DNA of 64,000 bases, from positions 1 through 64,000 of the forward strand of contig NZ_JARKMY010000015.1 of the NCBI RefSeq assembly GCF_029360725.1, given 5' to 3'. A model generated the notes under the pieces. It worked only from the letters and a program-made list of their open reading frames with translations, was not told the DNA's origin and ran no database searches. This DNA is from Chryseolinea sp. H1M3-3. GTDB taxonomy: Bacteria; Bacteroidota; Bacteroidia; Cytophagales; Cyclobacteriaceae. A program made the translations under genes and the position numbers. Positions 1 through 9,548 of the stretch are shown piece after piece (position 1 is the first letter of the stretch; every line of letters starts with the position of its first letter).

Positions 1-45
1 AGACCTAATTTCGTTTTGATTAACTTCGTTTCTGTTCTCATTTTT

Positions 46-106
46 CTGACAGTTTAAAGGGTTCAACTTTTGATAGTTTGCACTTCTAAGTTAACCCAAC
101 TGTCAG
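46..106. repeat. imperfect inverted repeat next to the integrase remnant
   Basis: The left arm (46-67) starts CTGACAGTT and continues to GGGTTCAAC; the right arm (90-106) is its reverse complement apart from a four-base TAAA interruption and one extra base. The nine outer bases pair perfectly. The repeat lies just beyond the truncated 3' end of the integrase remnant. It could be a terminator-like hairpin or a leftover recombination or element-end sequence; the sequence alone does not decide. Confidence 0.4.
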
Positions 107-123
107 ATTAAGTCGAAACTACT

Positions 124-1200
124 TCAAATTAAGGAATTTGTTATAAACGTGTCCCGTCCGCTGTGAAACGAAACAACATCAAATTTATTAGGTAAATCCT
201 GTTCACTGCGTTCGCCGTTGAGATTGTAAGAATACTCTTTCACTATCGTATTAATTCCTGCTTGCTTAAGTAATTGAGTTAACGCACGGTTGGCACTTGG
301 ATTAGCCAACTTAATTTTAGAAATGTCATAGTTGATGGATTCTAAAATATTTCGTGCTTCTTTTAATAAAGGGATAAACAACGTCTTCGCATTTTTTTTA
401 TCTGTCTTTGTTGGCCTAATAACAATGTGATCATTTTGATTACTTCCTTTACTTAACCTCAAAACATCGGAAAATCTAAGGCCAGTAAAGCAAGCCAATA
501 AAAACAAATGCTTGACCTTATGCGCAGCTTTGGGACTAACATAAATTGTAGTTTTCGTTTCTGGGTCACCGTACCTTACTGGTTCGAATTTGTCAGTATT
601 GAATAACATCAATTGTTTAATTTCGTCAGGGTACAACGGTGATGGTTCAGAACTGTGTGTACCTGGAACTTTTTTGATTTTTTCGGTTTTGTAATCAGCC
701 CTTAAAAAGATGTTGTGTTTACGCTGGTCATCGAAATAGTGATTTAAGAAGGTACTAAAATCTTCAATTGTTTTTTTACAAGTGTTGGGGTCTAATTCAA
801 TTTCTTTCGCAAATTCTTTAAAATCTTCAGCCCACTCTTTGGTAATACTTTCAAAATATAACGTTGTGTTTCTTGATTTCTCATAACGCTCTAATCTTCC
901 TTTTACGGTAATAAAACCTTTAGCGGTATTTTTTAACACTGTTTCGTTTCCTCAACGCTATATATACTCGTTGAAGAAATCAATTAAGGTTTTCTTAGTT
1001 TTAACATTAAAGTGTTTTTCAAATTCTCGTATCTCGCTGGGTAGCTCGTTGGAATACGGTTTACCTGGGAAGTCGTTAAAATATATATTCACTTTATTCA
1101 ACAGGTCTTTCAACGATTTATTAATAGCTGAGTTTAACCTCGTGTTTTGCTTTGCTCCATTCTTGAGGTAAACACATTCAGAGCTTTCTTTCGTTATGTA
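124..1200 (-). pseudogene. decayed tyrosine recombinase (integrase)
   Basis: This is a Bacteroidota-type phage/transposon integrase broken in several places. The longest intact piece (124-939, GTG start) holds the core-binding segment and part of the catalytic domain: the first catalytic Arg in TGLRFSDVL (residue 155) and the HxxR box as HSGR (residues 259-262). It then stops nine residues later, so the second His/Trp and the nucleophilic Tyr are absent, and no other frame in 1-123 supplies them. Upstream the same frame continues as recognisable N-terminal sequence (YLKNGAKQNTRLN then LIDFFNEYI), but it is cut off by TAG at 958-960 and TGA at 952-954. A further in-frame TAG sits at 1201-1203, so the extreme N-terminus is also lost. 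It is very unlikely to encode an active recombinase. Confidence 0.85.
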
Positions 1201-1383
1201 CTATTTCGTTTATATCACCTACAGCGACCTGTAATAAATTTTTTACACGACATACACAATAACGATGGTTTATCGCGCCCCTTCCTTTAGCTTAATGATG
1301 CTTCTTGCATTTAGCGCGAAACGTAAGTGATGATCGATACCAAGAACAGGGCTTTGAATCCTCACTATTTTCGGCGCAGGCCT

Positions 1384-1406
1384 GAAGGATCTGCCCCTTC
1401 GAAAGA
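1384..1406. repeat. short interspersed repeat, copy 1
   Basis: This copy begins GAAGGATCTGCCC and ends CGAAAGA. It matches the copy at 1619-1641 at 21 of 23 positions, as direct repeats 235 bases apart. Its reverse complement (GGGCAGATCCTTC) looks like an intergenic repeat type common in Cytophagales genomes; that comparison is from memory. Confidence 0.5.
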
Positions 1407-1618
1407 GCACCACCCTTGGACAGCACGTTAACCTGCAACAGATCCTTCATTCCCGCTTGCCAGCACACCATCACCACTCAGGAAATCGGATCTAAAATAG
1501 GAGCTGCACTTCATCCATACCCCGGAAATTGGATCGAAGGGAATTGAATGTTTGAAAGAACCACAACCCTCAGCTACCGATGTCCTGAGCAAGGGCTGCG
1601 CCATGGCTCGCGCGGAGC

Positions 1619-1641
1619 GAAGGATCTGCCCGTTTGAAAGA
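1619..1641. repeat. short interspersed repeat, copy 2
   Basis: This is the second direct copy of the repeat at 1384-1406, differing at two positions (CCCGTTTG instead of CCCCTTCG). It lies 25 bases beyond the stop codon of the leftward heme lipoprotein gene, so it may fall in that gene's 3' untranslated region. Confidence 0.5.
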
Positions 1642-1665
1642 AGAAAGCACGGGATTATGCTCTGC

Positions 1666-3930
1666 TTATTTCTTCAATTGCTCCAGTTCTTTTAACGTCC
1701 AATATTTTTTTCTACCCACAGTCTGTTCGCGCACGTCATGAACATGGTCGTCTCTGATGGTGGATGCGTCATTTCCAAAGGCATAGCGAACGTAACTCAG
1801 TACAGACGCGACCCACTCATCGTCATTTGCTTCCATCGCAGGCATGATGTCGGAATAGCTTTTACCGTCGACAGGTCCAGATAAACCGTGAAGCACAATT
1901 CGGGTAAGCACATCTCTGTCACCCGCTACTCTTTTCGATCCCTCGAGCGGTGGCGCAAGCATTTTTTTCTCTTTATTAAGGATTCCTTTTCCATCGTTCC
2001 CATGACAAGTCGCGCAAAGTTGTTTGAAAATTGCTGCACCATTCAAAATCAACTCCCGGGCATATGGCGACTTGCCCGCGATTTTTGATTTTAACTTTTT
2101 GATGTCTTCAGGTTCATTGTCATTTCTTAAACTCGTTGACGCCAGGGCTTGGACCAAGACATTATCGGTATAATTGTTTTTAATTTCCTGCAAGAGCCTG
2201 ATCGTTTCTGGTGATTTTCCATATCGCAGCGATAAAACCAGTTGGATGCGGACATCTCCGCTGACATCATTCTTTAATGATTGTAACGCGCTTATAATTT
2301 CTGGATCCTGCTTCTTCAAAAACTCTTCGCTGGCCCATATAGCAGTTTTTCTCACCTGCGGGTCTTCGTCTTTAAAAGCTTGTAACAGTGTATTTTTTTT
2401 CAATGCATCCAAACCTTTCAGCGTCCACAAAGCGTGCAGCCTGGTAAGTGGCGTTGGCTCGTATTCATTGCGAGAAAATATTCTATCGATCCATGTGTAA
2501 TTATCAGTCGCCATTTTCTCTAATTCACCGACCGCTGATTTATCATTTCGAAGAATGATTAATTTCTGTGCCGTATTTCGCCACCACCCGTTGGGGTGAG
2601 ATAAATATTTCATCAATTGTTCCGTAGATTCATCCAGCATCTTCGGCCGTGGGCCGGGTTTCTCATCGTCATGAACTAAGCGGTAGATGCGTCCTCTCCC
2701 AAAATTCATATCCAGCTTCATCCTTTTTATTACGGGTCGCAAAAAACTTCCTTCGCGGGTCCAATTACTTTCCTGGATGATTCCTCTGTACATATCTACA
2801 ATATAGAGGCAACCATCCGGACCTGTCGCCATATTCACAGGACGAAAATTCATATCGGTTGAAGTCAGAAATTCATTTTGATTGTAAGCGTTCTTCAGAT
2901 AGATCTGACCATCCCGGTTAATAACCTTGGCACGCCTGATAAGTCTTCCTACCGGTTCACATATAAAGAGGTCCCCTTTTAATTCCGCAGGGAGACGATC
3001 TCCTTGAAAAATAACTTGACCACAGCTTGCCGTAAAGTGATTAAGTGTACTGTCAGGCCGGAGTCTTTCGTATCCTCCCTGAACATCAGGTGTTGCAATG
3101 ATTGGCCACACGGCATCAAAGTCATCCAGCAACTGGTCGCCCAATTCAAAAGAACCGTACGCAGGATTCTGTTGAAATCCTAACGCAGCAACTTCGCCGC
3201 CTGCACTGGAATAATACAACCTGCCAAAGTCGTCGTGGGTTAATCCCCACTGACCGATAGGTGCATCCAGCAATGTATCCACCTGAATTTTATTGTCCTC
3301 GAATCTAAAGCGGACCGGATTCCTGGAATTATAAATCCAGTTATCGATATTCCATAGCAGTCCGCTGGCCTGGTGTTCGAGGTTTCGATTGTCTGCTTTG
3401 TTATTATCATACAGGAGTTCTTTTTCATCGGCGATTCCATCACCATCGGTATCTTTATAACTCCAGATATCGTAGGTATATGTCTCATTCACCAAGAGGC
3501 GATCATCTAGCGGAAGAATCATGCGTGGTAAAACAAGGCTATCGATATAGACGGAATGCTTATCCATTTTTCCATCACCATCCGTATCTTCCAATAACAA
3601 TATTTTACCGATTGGCCGGGTCGTTCCCGACCCATCAACATCCTGCATGTATGTGCACATCTCGGCTACAAACATTCTTCCATTCCCATCCCACGCGATG
3701 GCGACCGGCTCATTCAAAATAGATTCATCAGCAACCAGTTGCATTTTGTATCCTTCTGGTAAATGAAACGATCGCAGACTTTCTTCTGGTGAGAGAAACG
3801 CCGGAGACGGATTCGGCTCAACGGGAAGCTTAACAGGTTCTTTTTCCGCTGATTTATTTTTGGAATTATTGCAGGCGGCCACCAATGCAACGAGAATAAT
3901 AAGAGCAATTGTTTTCCATGAAACAGTCAT
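1666..3930 (-). CDS. PVC-type heme-binding dehydrogenase-like lipoprotein with HEAT repeats and cytochrome c domain
   Basis: A 754-residue exported protein. Residues 1-20 form a lipoprotein signal ending VAAC (Cys20), so it is probably anchored in an outer or periplasmic membrane. The N-terminal half is a beta-propeller of the PVC-type dehydrogenase family (DGNGRMFVAEM, DTDGDGKMD and DTDGDGIAD calcium-like loops, PDGCLYIVDMYRG). About residues 430-620 are HEAT-like helices (FKDEDPQVRKTAIWA). The C-terminus is a c-type cytochrome with CATCH at 639-643 and a likely axial Met in DIMPAM near 697. Members of this family are usually predicted to oxidise sugars or alcohols and pass electrons to heme; the substrate is unknown. 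It stands alone, divergent from the kinase at 4319. Confidence 0.85.
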   Translation of the reverse strand: MTVSWKTIALIILVALVAACNNSKNKSAEKEPVKLPVEPNPSPAFLSPEESLRSFHLPEGYKMQLVADESILNEPVAIAWDGNGRMFVAEMCTYMQDVDGSGTTRPIGKILLLEDTDGDGKMDKHSVYIDSLVLPRMILPLDDRLLVNETYTYDIWSYKDTDGDGIADEKELLYDNNKADNRNLEHQASGLLWNIDNWIYNSRNPVRFRFEDNKIQVDTLLDAPIGQWGLTHDDFGRLYYSSAGGEVAALGFQQNPAYGSFELGDQLLDDFDAVWPIIATPDVQGGYERLRPDSTLNHFTASCGQVIFQGDRLPAELKGDLFICEPVGRLIRRAKVINRDGQIYLKNAYNQNEFLTSTDMNFRPVNMATGPDGCLYIVDMYRGIIQESNWTREGSFLRPVIKRMKLDMNFGRGRIYRLVHDDEKPGPRPKMLDESTEQLMKYLSHPNGWWRNTAQKLIILRNDKSAVGELEKMATDNYTWIDRIFSRNEYEPTPLTRLHALWTLKGLDALKKNTLLQAFKDEDPQVRKTAIWASEEFLKKQDPEIISALQSLKNDVSGDVRIQLVLSLRYGKSPETIRLLQEIKNNYTDNVLVQALASTSLRNDNEPEDIKKLKSKIAGKSPYARELILNGAAIFKQLCATCHGNDGKGILNKEKKMLAPPLEGSKRVAGDRDVLTRIVLHGLSGPVDGKSYSDIMPAMEANDDEWVASVLSYVRYAFGNDASTIRDDHVHDVREQTVGRKKYWTLKELEQLKK

Positions 3931-4318
3931 AGTAAAAAGGCGGTTTTCTTGCTTTGGTAAATTAAAGAAAGCGTATCAGGCTTTGGGATCATAACACGTC
4001 TGGCATTCCTCCATTTAAGCAATTTAAAAAAATTACACTCCATCATGCCTGACAACCAGAGTTGATTTATGATGTCCGTTCTGTGTTAAACAACCTCGAC
4101 GAATTAATTCCAGAGAAGCGCATCAGCTTAAGAAAGATTCAAAAGGTATTCTTTCAGTTTCAAACTGCCAAGTAACAATTTTTAAAAGGCGATAAAGGGA
4201 TCCGGAAATTCTTTATGGTGATGTGCTCGTTGCTTATACCCTATGCAAAATCAATATTAACCTGTTCAAATATTTTTCCTTCGTTTATAATAAATTGCAA
4301 AGGATTAAGGAGTGTGTA
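3931..4318. other. divergent intergenic region
   Basis: 388 bases separate the heme lipoprotein (leftward) from the histidine kinase (rightward), so promoters for both should lie here. No gene is seen. AAGGAG at 4307-4312, six bases before ATG 4319, is an unusually good ribosome binding site for a Bacteroidota gene and fixes the start of the kinase. Confidence 0.5.
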
Positions 4319-6265
4319 ATGCCTAAACTTATTTTTTGGTTGCTTATTGGCAGTATCGTTATTCATTCGCGGCCGGCACTCAGCCAGGCATCCAATAGCG
4401 CTGAATTAGTGTCTAAAATAAAGACCCTTCCCGACAACAAAGAAAAAGTCAATGCCTTCATCGACTATGCCGTTCATCTTGAGTCCGAAGATCTTGACAG
4501 CGCGCTATATTATTACAAAATCGCAGGTGACTTAAGCAAAAGACTGAATGATTATGAAAGCATGCATCGGTATGCCCGTAATTATACAGCAGCTTTAAAT
4601 ACCAAAGGCGATTTTGATACGTCCCTGGAAGTAAATCTTTGGTCGTTGGATTTGGCTGAAGAAAAAGGCGACTCGTTGAATGTTGCTAAATCACTGGTAA
4701 ATACGGCAAACGTTTACAACTTTAAAGGCTTATTCGAAGATGCCATTCAATATTATGTTAAGGCGGCCAAATATTTTGAAAAGCTTCATGAGGAAGATTT
4801 CTTAAACATTGTTTATCAAAACCTCGGTGTGGTGTTTGATGTTACCGGTCAGTTCGAACGGTCGCTTGATTACGCGAGCAAGTCAGTGCTGATGAGTCAA
4901 CGCGTTGGTGACAGTCTCACGCACGCCAATGTATTAATTAATATGGCGGGAACGTTGAGTTCCATGAATCTTTATGATTCCGCCATTCGCCTTGCCACGG
5001 ATGGGCTATTCATCGCGGAGAAAATTAAAGACCGGAGTGTCGGCTTAAACGCTCACCTTGCCCTGGCGAGCATTTTTAATAGCAAAAAAGAATATCAAAA
5101 AAGCAATGACTATTTCCAAAAGAGTCTTGCTGAAGCACAGAAACTGCATTATGATGAAAGTGTCTCCACGGCGCTACAAGGATTGGCCATGAACGGCCTC
5201 GCCTTGAAAAACTATAAAGAAGCCGACCGTTACATTATGCGAGCTTATGAAATCAGCAAACGTCACGGCGTCTTCGAAACACTAAATCAGCAATATCCGC
5301 TCATCGCCGACATCAAAAGCCATCTGGGTGATCATGCATCGGCATACAAATTCCTATTGGAGTACGTTGCGTTGAACGATTCATTAAACAGTGCCAGTTT
5401 AAAAAAGACCATGAACGAACTTGAGAGAAAATACCAAGTAGAAAAAAAGGAACGCGAGATGGCTGAGAAACAATTGGAGCTGGAAGAAAATCGGGCAAAT
5501 ATTCAGAAGAAAAATTTATGGCTCGCAGCATCTGTCGTTGGTATCGTGATGATTTTTTCATTGCTATTGTACGGTTATCGTTTGTATAAAAAGAAGCAGC
5601 AGTTCCACGAACAGTATATAAAGACATTACAAAAAGAACAGGAACTGGGGGAGCTGAAAGCTTCATTACAAGGACGAGAACAAGAACGGAGCCGTATCGC
5701 CGCGGAGATGCATGACGATTTAGGTACTGGCGTGACATCCATTTTGTTTCTGGCTGAAGGCCTTCGTCAATCCAATGAGCAATCTGCCGAGACAAAAAAA
5801 ATCGTAGATACCTCCCGCAACCTGATGGCACAGGTAAATGAAATCATCTGGAGTATGAATTCAGAATACGATACACTGGAAGATCTGGTAGCGTATATTC
5901 GAAACACCATGTCGGAGTTTTTGTCGACCGTAAATCTTGCCTATGAATTTCAAGTGCCAGAACAAATTCCTGCCGTTAAACTCAGTGGTATTGAACGAAG
6001 GAATATTTACCTGGTGGTAAAGGAAGTGATACACAACATTGTAAAGCACGCCCATGCCTCAAAAGTTGAGATATCATTTTCTTTTGATGACCGATTGAAA
6101 ATAATCATTCATGACAATGGTAAGGGCATCGATTTTTCTACACAACGTCGGTTTAGCAATGGATTGAAAAATATGGAGTCAAGGATGCACGCAGTGAATG
6201 GCAATTTCACCATTCGCAATGAAGGAGGTACATTAGCAGAACTTACGGCGCCGCTATCGGTATAA
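4319..6265 (+). CDS. TPR-containing sensor histidine kinase (HisKA_3 / NarX-DesK type)
   Basis: A 648-residue sensor kinase starting at ATG 4319 (MPKLIFWLL), after AAGGAG, rather than at an upstream in-frame start. It has a signal peptide (about 1-21, RPALSQA) and a periplasmic array of about six TPR units (residues 25-360). A coiled coil (RKYQVEKKEREMAEKQLELE) leads to one membrane helix (LWLAASVVGIVMIFSLLLYG). The cytoplasmic kinase has the phospho-acceptor His465 in AAEMHDDLG, the N box VIHNIVKHAHAS, DNGKGID, and the G2 box SNGLKNM. It is followed after 57 bases by its likely partner regulator. TPR kinases of this build are common in Bacteroidota; the signal is unknown. Confidence 0.9.
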   Translation: MPKLIFWLLIGSIVIHSRPALSQASNSAELVSKIKTLPDNKEKVNAFIDYAVHLESEDLDSALYYYKIAGDLSKRLNDYESMHRYARNYTAALNTKGDFDTSLEVNLWSLDLAEEKGDSLNVAKSLVNTANVYNFKGLFEDAIQYYVKAAKYFEKLHEEDFLNIVYQNLGVVFDVTGQFERSLDYASKSVLMSQRVGDSLTHANVLINMAGTLSSMNLYDSAIRLATDGLFIAEKIKDRSVGLNAHLALASIFNSKKEYQKSNDYFQKSLAEAQKLHYDESVSTALQGLAMNGLALKNYKEADRYIMRAYEISKRHGVFETLNQQYPLIADIKSHLGDHASAYKFLLEYVALNDSLNSASLKKTMNELERKYQVEKKEREMAEKQLELEENRANIQKKNLWLAASVVGIVMIFSLLLYGYRLYKKKQQFHEQYIKTLQKEQELGELKASLQGREQERSRIAAEMHDDLGTGVTSILFLAEGLRQSNEQSAETKKIVDTSRNLMAQVNEIIWSMNSEYDTLEDLVAYIRNTMSEFLSTVNLAYEFQVPEQIPAVKLSGIERRNIYLVVKEVIHNIVKHAHASKVEISFSFDDRLKIIIHDNGKGIDFSTQRRFSNGLKNMESRMHAVNGNFTIRNEGGTLAELTAPLSV

Positions 6266-6322
6266 CTTTGGTTATATAAGGCCCTGTAATCCTTTTTGTA
6301 TTTTTGTCGTTCCATAACTCGT

Positions 6323-6970
6323 ATGCAAAAACAAATAGCGGTTAGCATTGTAGAAGATCAGGAAGATATCCGTCAGGGTATGCAAAAGATTTTTAGTAAT
6401 ACGGACGGCTTTGTTTGTCGGTCGGTATTTGAAAATGCTGAAGATGCTGTATTGCAGCTGCCGTTAGATCAGCCGGATGTTGTGATCATGGACATCAATC
6501 TTCCAGGGATGACAGGCATTGAGGCTATACGACAGTTGAAATCCGCCGGATCTCCCATACAGTTTATGATGTTTACCATTTACGAAAACAGTGAACATGT
6601 ACTTAACGCCCTGGCTGCAGGCGCCAGCGGTTACTTGCTGAAGAACACACCGGCTGATAAAATACTGGAAGCAGTAAAAGAGCTGCATGAAGGAGGTTCG
6701 CCGATGAACAGTCACATTGCCAGAAAACTTGTTGTTAGTTTTCAAAAAGCACCTCCATCAAAGGAGGATGAAGCGTATAGTATTTCTGCACGCGAGAGAG
6801 AAATTCTTGAACTGTTATCCAAGGGACTTTTGTACAAAGAAATCAGTCACAAGTTGAATATCACGACGGGAACTGTTAAGCAGCACATCCATAAAATATA
6901 TGAAAAGCTGCATGTACAAAATCGCACAGAAGCTTTGTTAAAAGTTTTTGGAAGTGGGGGGAAGTCGTAG
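6323..6970 (+). CDS. NarL/FixJ-family response regulator
   Basis: A 215-residue two-component regulator. The receiver domain covers residues 1-120, with acidic residues in VEDQED, phospho-acceptor Asp57 in IMDINLPGMTG, and Lys in YLLKNTP. A C-terminal LuxR-type helix-turn-helix (about 150-212) reads ISAREREILELLSKG then LNITTGTVKQHI. ATG 6323 is preferred over an upstream TTG because it gives the normal receiver N-terminus. TATTTTTG at 6299-6306, just upstream, fits the Bacteroidota -7 element TAnnTTTG, but I find no well-spaced -33 element. It very likely receives phosphate from the kinase immediately upstream. Confidence 0.92.
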   Translation: MQKQIAVSIVEDQEDIRQGMQKIFSNTDGFVCRSVFENAEDAVLQLPLDQPDVVIMDINLPGMTGIEAIRQLKSAGSPIQFMMFTIYENSEHVLNALAAGASGYLLKNTPADKILEAVKELHEGGSPMNSHIARKLVVSFQKAPPSKEDEAYSISAREREILELLSKGLLYKEISHKLNITTGTVKQHIHKIYEKLHVQNRTEALLKVFGSGGKS

Positions 6971-7049
6971 CGGATGCGATTGGTGACGCGCTGTTTTTTG
7001 TACTCACGCAAGGGTCCAAGGCTCGCAAAGAAGGTGAAGCGTTTGGAGG

Positions 7050-7835
7050 TTATTTTGAATGACTATTTTTCCTGATGTATTCTGTTGCTTCTTTAAAAGG
7101 AGTTACCCAGATTTCTTTCTCGTGTTGTTTCAGATAAACTAAAAGTTCACGATGGGCTTGTAGAGAAACGTTCAGATTATGTTCGCCGCCGACACCATGA
7201 AAAAGAAAAACCAAGAGCGCATTTTCACTCATGGCTTTCTTTACTAAAGCTATCAATTGCTCGCCAGTTTCACCATTGATTCCATAGGATGGAACATTAT
7301 ATAAATCAACATTATTAAGCTGCACCATCTCACTCTTCACACCTCTGGCTGACACAAAATCGTTTTTTATCTGATCAATGTAGGACTCATCTCCTACTTT
7401 AGTATCACCACATGGATAGGCAAAAGTTCGTTTCTTCTTTCCATCCAGTGATTCAAGAAATGTATTGGTCATGCGAACTTCATCCAGTAAACGTTGCATC
7501 GTATATGTGCTGAGATCATAATCGGGTTTTACCCAGCTACGGCCGGGCATGTTGCCTGCACATGGATGAAACAAAGTATGATTGGCCAGTTCATGCCCGT
7601 TTCTTGCAGCGGTGGTCCAATCTTTAAGACGATTCCGACTCCCCGGAAAATATCCCGAAAGGTAAAATGTAGCGTCAAAATTCAGCGAGTCCAACAAGGG
7701 TATGGCGTTATCGAGATGAACATTCAAAGCATCGTCATAGGTAAGCACTACGGCACATTGTTTTCCATTCCAAGACTTTTTATTTTGAGCATAACAACAT
7801 GATGCAAGCAGCATCAGGACAATCGTCAATCGCAT
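7050..7835 (-). CDS. secreted polysaccharide deacetylase (NodB domain)
   Basis: A 261-residue protein starting at MRLTIVLMLLASCCYAQ, a clear signal peptide; the longer frame upstream of it is not needed. The NodB fold carries the metal-binding Asp pair in LTYDDAL (Asp34, Asp35) and the HxxxH motif as HTLFH (His86, His90). FAYPCGD is a further conserved strand, and the segment FLFHGVGG closes the active site. Such carbohydrate esterase family 4 enzymes remove N- or O-acetyl groups from polysaccharides. The middle residue of the usual TFDDG motif is Tyr, a frequent variant. It is monocistronic and not obviously tied to the SusCD locus beyond the terminator at 7975-8008. Confidence 0.88.
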   Translation of the reverse strand: MRLTIVLMLLASCCYAQNKKSWNGKQCAVVLTYDDALNVHLDNAIPLLDSLNFDATFYLSGYFPGSRNRLKDWTTAARNGHELANHTLFHPCAGNMPGRSWVKPDYDLSTYTMQRLLDEVRMTNTFLESLDGKKKRTFAYPCGDTKVGDESYIDQIKNDFVSARGVKSEMVQLNNVDLYNVPSYGINGETGEQLIALVKKAMSENALLVFLFHGVGGEHNLNVSLQAHRELLVYLKQHEKEIWVTPFKEATEYIRKNSHSK

Positions 7836-7974
7836 CGCAGAAAAGGTTAAGGAAGTAAATTTAGAAAAAGATAACTCACAACTGATGTGATCAAATAAGA
7901 TTATCACGTGGAGTTGCATTCATCTTAATCCAATTGAGATAATTTTGGTAAGCCCGCGGTAACGCTCGTGCCAA

Positions 7975-8008
7975 AATAAAAGCCGGTCATATCGGGCCGG
8001 CTTTTATT
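7975..8008 (-). terminator. intrinsic terminator of the susCD transcript
   Basis: A perfect 12-bp stem (AATAAAAGCCGG at 7975-7986 with CCGGCTTTTATT at 7997-8008) encloses a ten-base loop. On the minus strand the stem runs into a U-rich stretch. It lies 22 bases past the SusD stop codon, so it should end the leftward SusC/SusD transcript and separate it from the deacetylase gene. Confidence 0.85.
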
Positions 8009-8030
8009 TCTTAATAAATAAGTTTCCCAC

Positions 8031-9539
8031 CTAATAACCCGGGTTGGGTATGATGTTTGGATTTACGTTTGTTTCACTGTTAGGAATCGGGAAGTAAAGG
8101 TTTTTTTTCTCAAACCCCATGGCATTCGGACGATCTGAACTGAAGAAACCATCGTCAAGTGTAATCTTTTCTCCCAGCGCCCATCGCCTAAGATCAAACC
8201 AGCGTTGACCCTCTCCTGCTAATTCCAATAAGCGCTCGTCCATTATCCACTGACGAATTATTTCTCTGTCTGTTTCTGTACTTGGTCTGTCCGCAGGCAC
8301 CGTGCCGGCACCTCGCGCCCGTTCGCGAACCAAATTGATTTGTGCAATGGCATCAGCTGTGGATCCGCCAGATTCATTCAGTGCCTCGGCTTTTAGCAGT
8401 AGCACATCTGCATACCTCAAGATGCGGGGATTATTGACTGAACTTGATCCACCTTGATTCAACTCATCACGGGTAACATATTTTTTAAACGCACGGGTAT
8501 CAGGATCAAGGGAGAGCTCCTTGCGTGGATCCGTATCGTCGAAAAGGTCAGCCAATTTTTGTGTCGCCACAAAAGGAGATTTTCCAAACAAATTAAATTG
8601 GTCACTATAATATCCCCAAAATACAGACAGCGCGCCGACGGCATTATCGAAGTCATTGTTAAGCCAGATATTGTCATCGCCGAAAGCACGCGTCGCCTGA
8701 TACTCAAATAAAGACTCCTCATTATTTTCTGTATCGGCAGCGAAGTTATCATCAAAGGCTGGTACCAACGATGCACCACTAATGTTATCAAACGCTGTTA
8801 TCGCCGCCTGATAATCCGCGGGGGAATTTGTGATTGTACCTTTGAAGACCAGACATTTTCCAAGCAAACCATAAGCGCTGTTTTTTGTAACCCTTCCGCG
8901 TTGCGCCTCAGCCCAGGAGGTTGGAAGCAACGTTGCAGCTTCCGTAAGGTCCAGAATAGCCTGATCCAGCAGTTGCGTACCGGTAGAGCTAGGCGGTTTT
9001 GTATCATTCAGATTATCCACCCGCGCGGTAACCAGGGGCGCCGTTCCAAAGATATTCCACAGCAAATAGTAACCATAGGCACGTAGAAACAATGCTTCTC
9101 CGCGATGGTAATCCTTTAGCCCTGGGGTAACATAAACGCCATCTTCCACTTCAGCATTCTTGTCCATTACGACAATTGCGCGATTAATTAATTGATAAGC
9201 TGTTGAGAAAAAATCTGCCAGCCGTTGTGTGCCTGTCTGTATACCTGAAAAAGTTTCAAAAGCGTCTTGCCCATTGGTGGTGATATCGTCACCGGGAAGT
9301 AATGTAACCGGCTGCAAACAAGCATCGGCACTTCGGTTGTACCAATAGAAATCTGTGAGCTTCGCGTAAATACCGGTAACAGCACGTTCAAATTCAACCT
9401 CTTGTTTGAAGTACGAGTCCTCGGTTTGCGACTGTGGTGCAACATCAAGCCGGGACTCATCGCACGCATTGTATCCGATTAAGACCAGAAACATCGTTAA
9501 TGATATTAGTTTATTGTTAGATCTCATAGTTGTATCCAT
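8031..9539 (-). CDS. SusD/RagB-family nutrient-binding outer-membrane lipoprotein
   Basis: A 502-residue glycan-binding lipoprotein that caps the SusC-type channel at the cell surface. The N-terminus is a lipoprotein signal with Cys in IGYNACDES. Diagnostic SusD features follow: DSYFKQEVEFERAVTGIY (TPR-like start), GEALFLRAYGYYLLWNIFG, RVTKNSAYGLLGKCLVFKG, and the C-terminal RYADVLLLKAEALNESGG then DERLLELAGEGQRWFDLRRW. ATG 9539 and an in-frame ATG four codons later are both possible starts. It lies nine bases downstream of the SusC gene. The ligand is not evident, but the neighbouring sugar-catabolic genes suggest an oligosaccharide or glycoside. Confidence 0.95.
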   Translation of the reverse strand: MDTTMRSNNKLISLTMFLVLIGYNACDESRLDVAPQSQTEDSYFKQEVEFERAVTGIYAKLTDFYWYNRSADACLQPVTLLPGDDITTNGQDAFETFSGIQTGTQRLADFFSTAYQLINRAIVVMDKNAEVEDGVYVTPGLKDYHRGEALFLRAYGYYLLWNIFGTAPLVTARVDNLNDTKPPSSTGTQLLDQAILDLTEAATLLPTSWAEAQRGRVTKNSAYGLLGKCLVFKGTITNSPADYQAAITAFDNISGASLVPAFDDNFAADTENNEESLFEYQATRAFGDDNIWLNNDFDNAVGALSVFWGYYSDQFNLFGKSPFVATQKLADLFDDTDPRKELSLDPDTRAFKKYVTRDELNQGGSSSVNNPRILRYADVLLLKAEALNESGGSTADAIAQINLVRERARGAGTVPADRPSTETDREIIRQWIMDERLLELAGEGQRWFDLRRWALGEKITLDDGFFSSDRPNAMGFEKKNLYFPIPNSETNVNPNIIPNPGY

Positions 9540-9548
9540 TTGTCTTTT

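Larger units (their letters stand above)
1201..1665. other. intergenic stretch without a convincing gene
   Basis: The 465 bases between the integrase remnant and the heme lipoprotein gene contain only short open frames with no recognisable protein, for example a 61-codon frame at 1292-1477. They also hold two copies of a 23-base repeat, listed separately. The base composition is more GC-rich than the integrase scar, which fits a boundary between inserted DNA and chromosome near 1250. Confidence 0.5.

Noticed and set aside
1292-1477. 61-codon minus-strand frame as a gene
   Set aside because: It overlaps one of the 23-base repeats, has no recognisable domain and no ribosome binding site.
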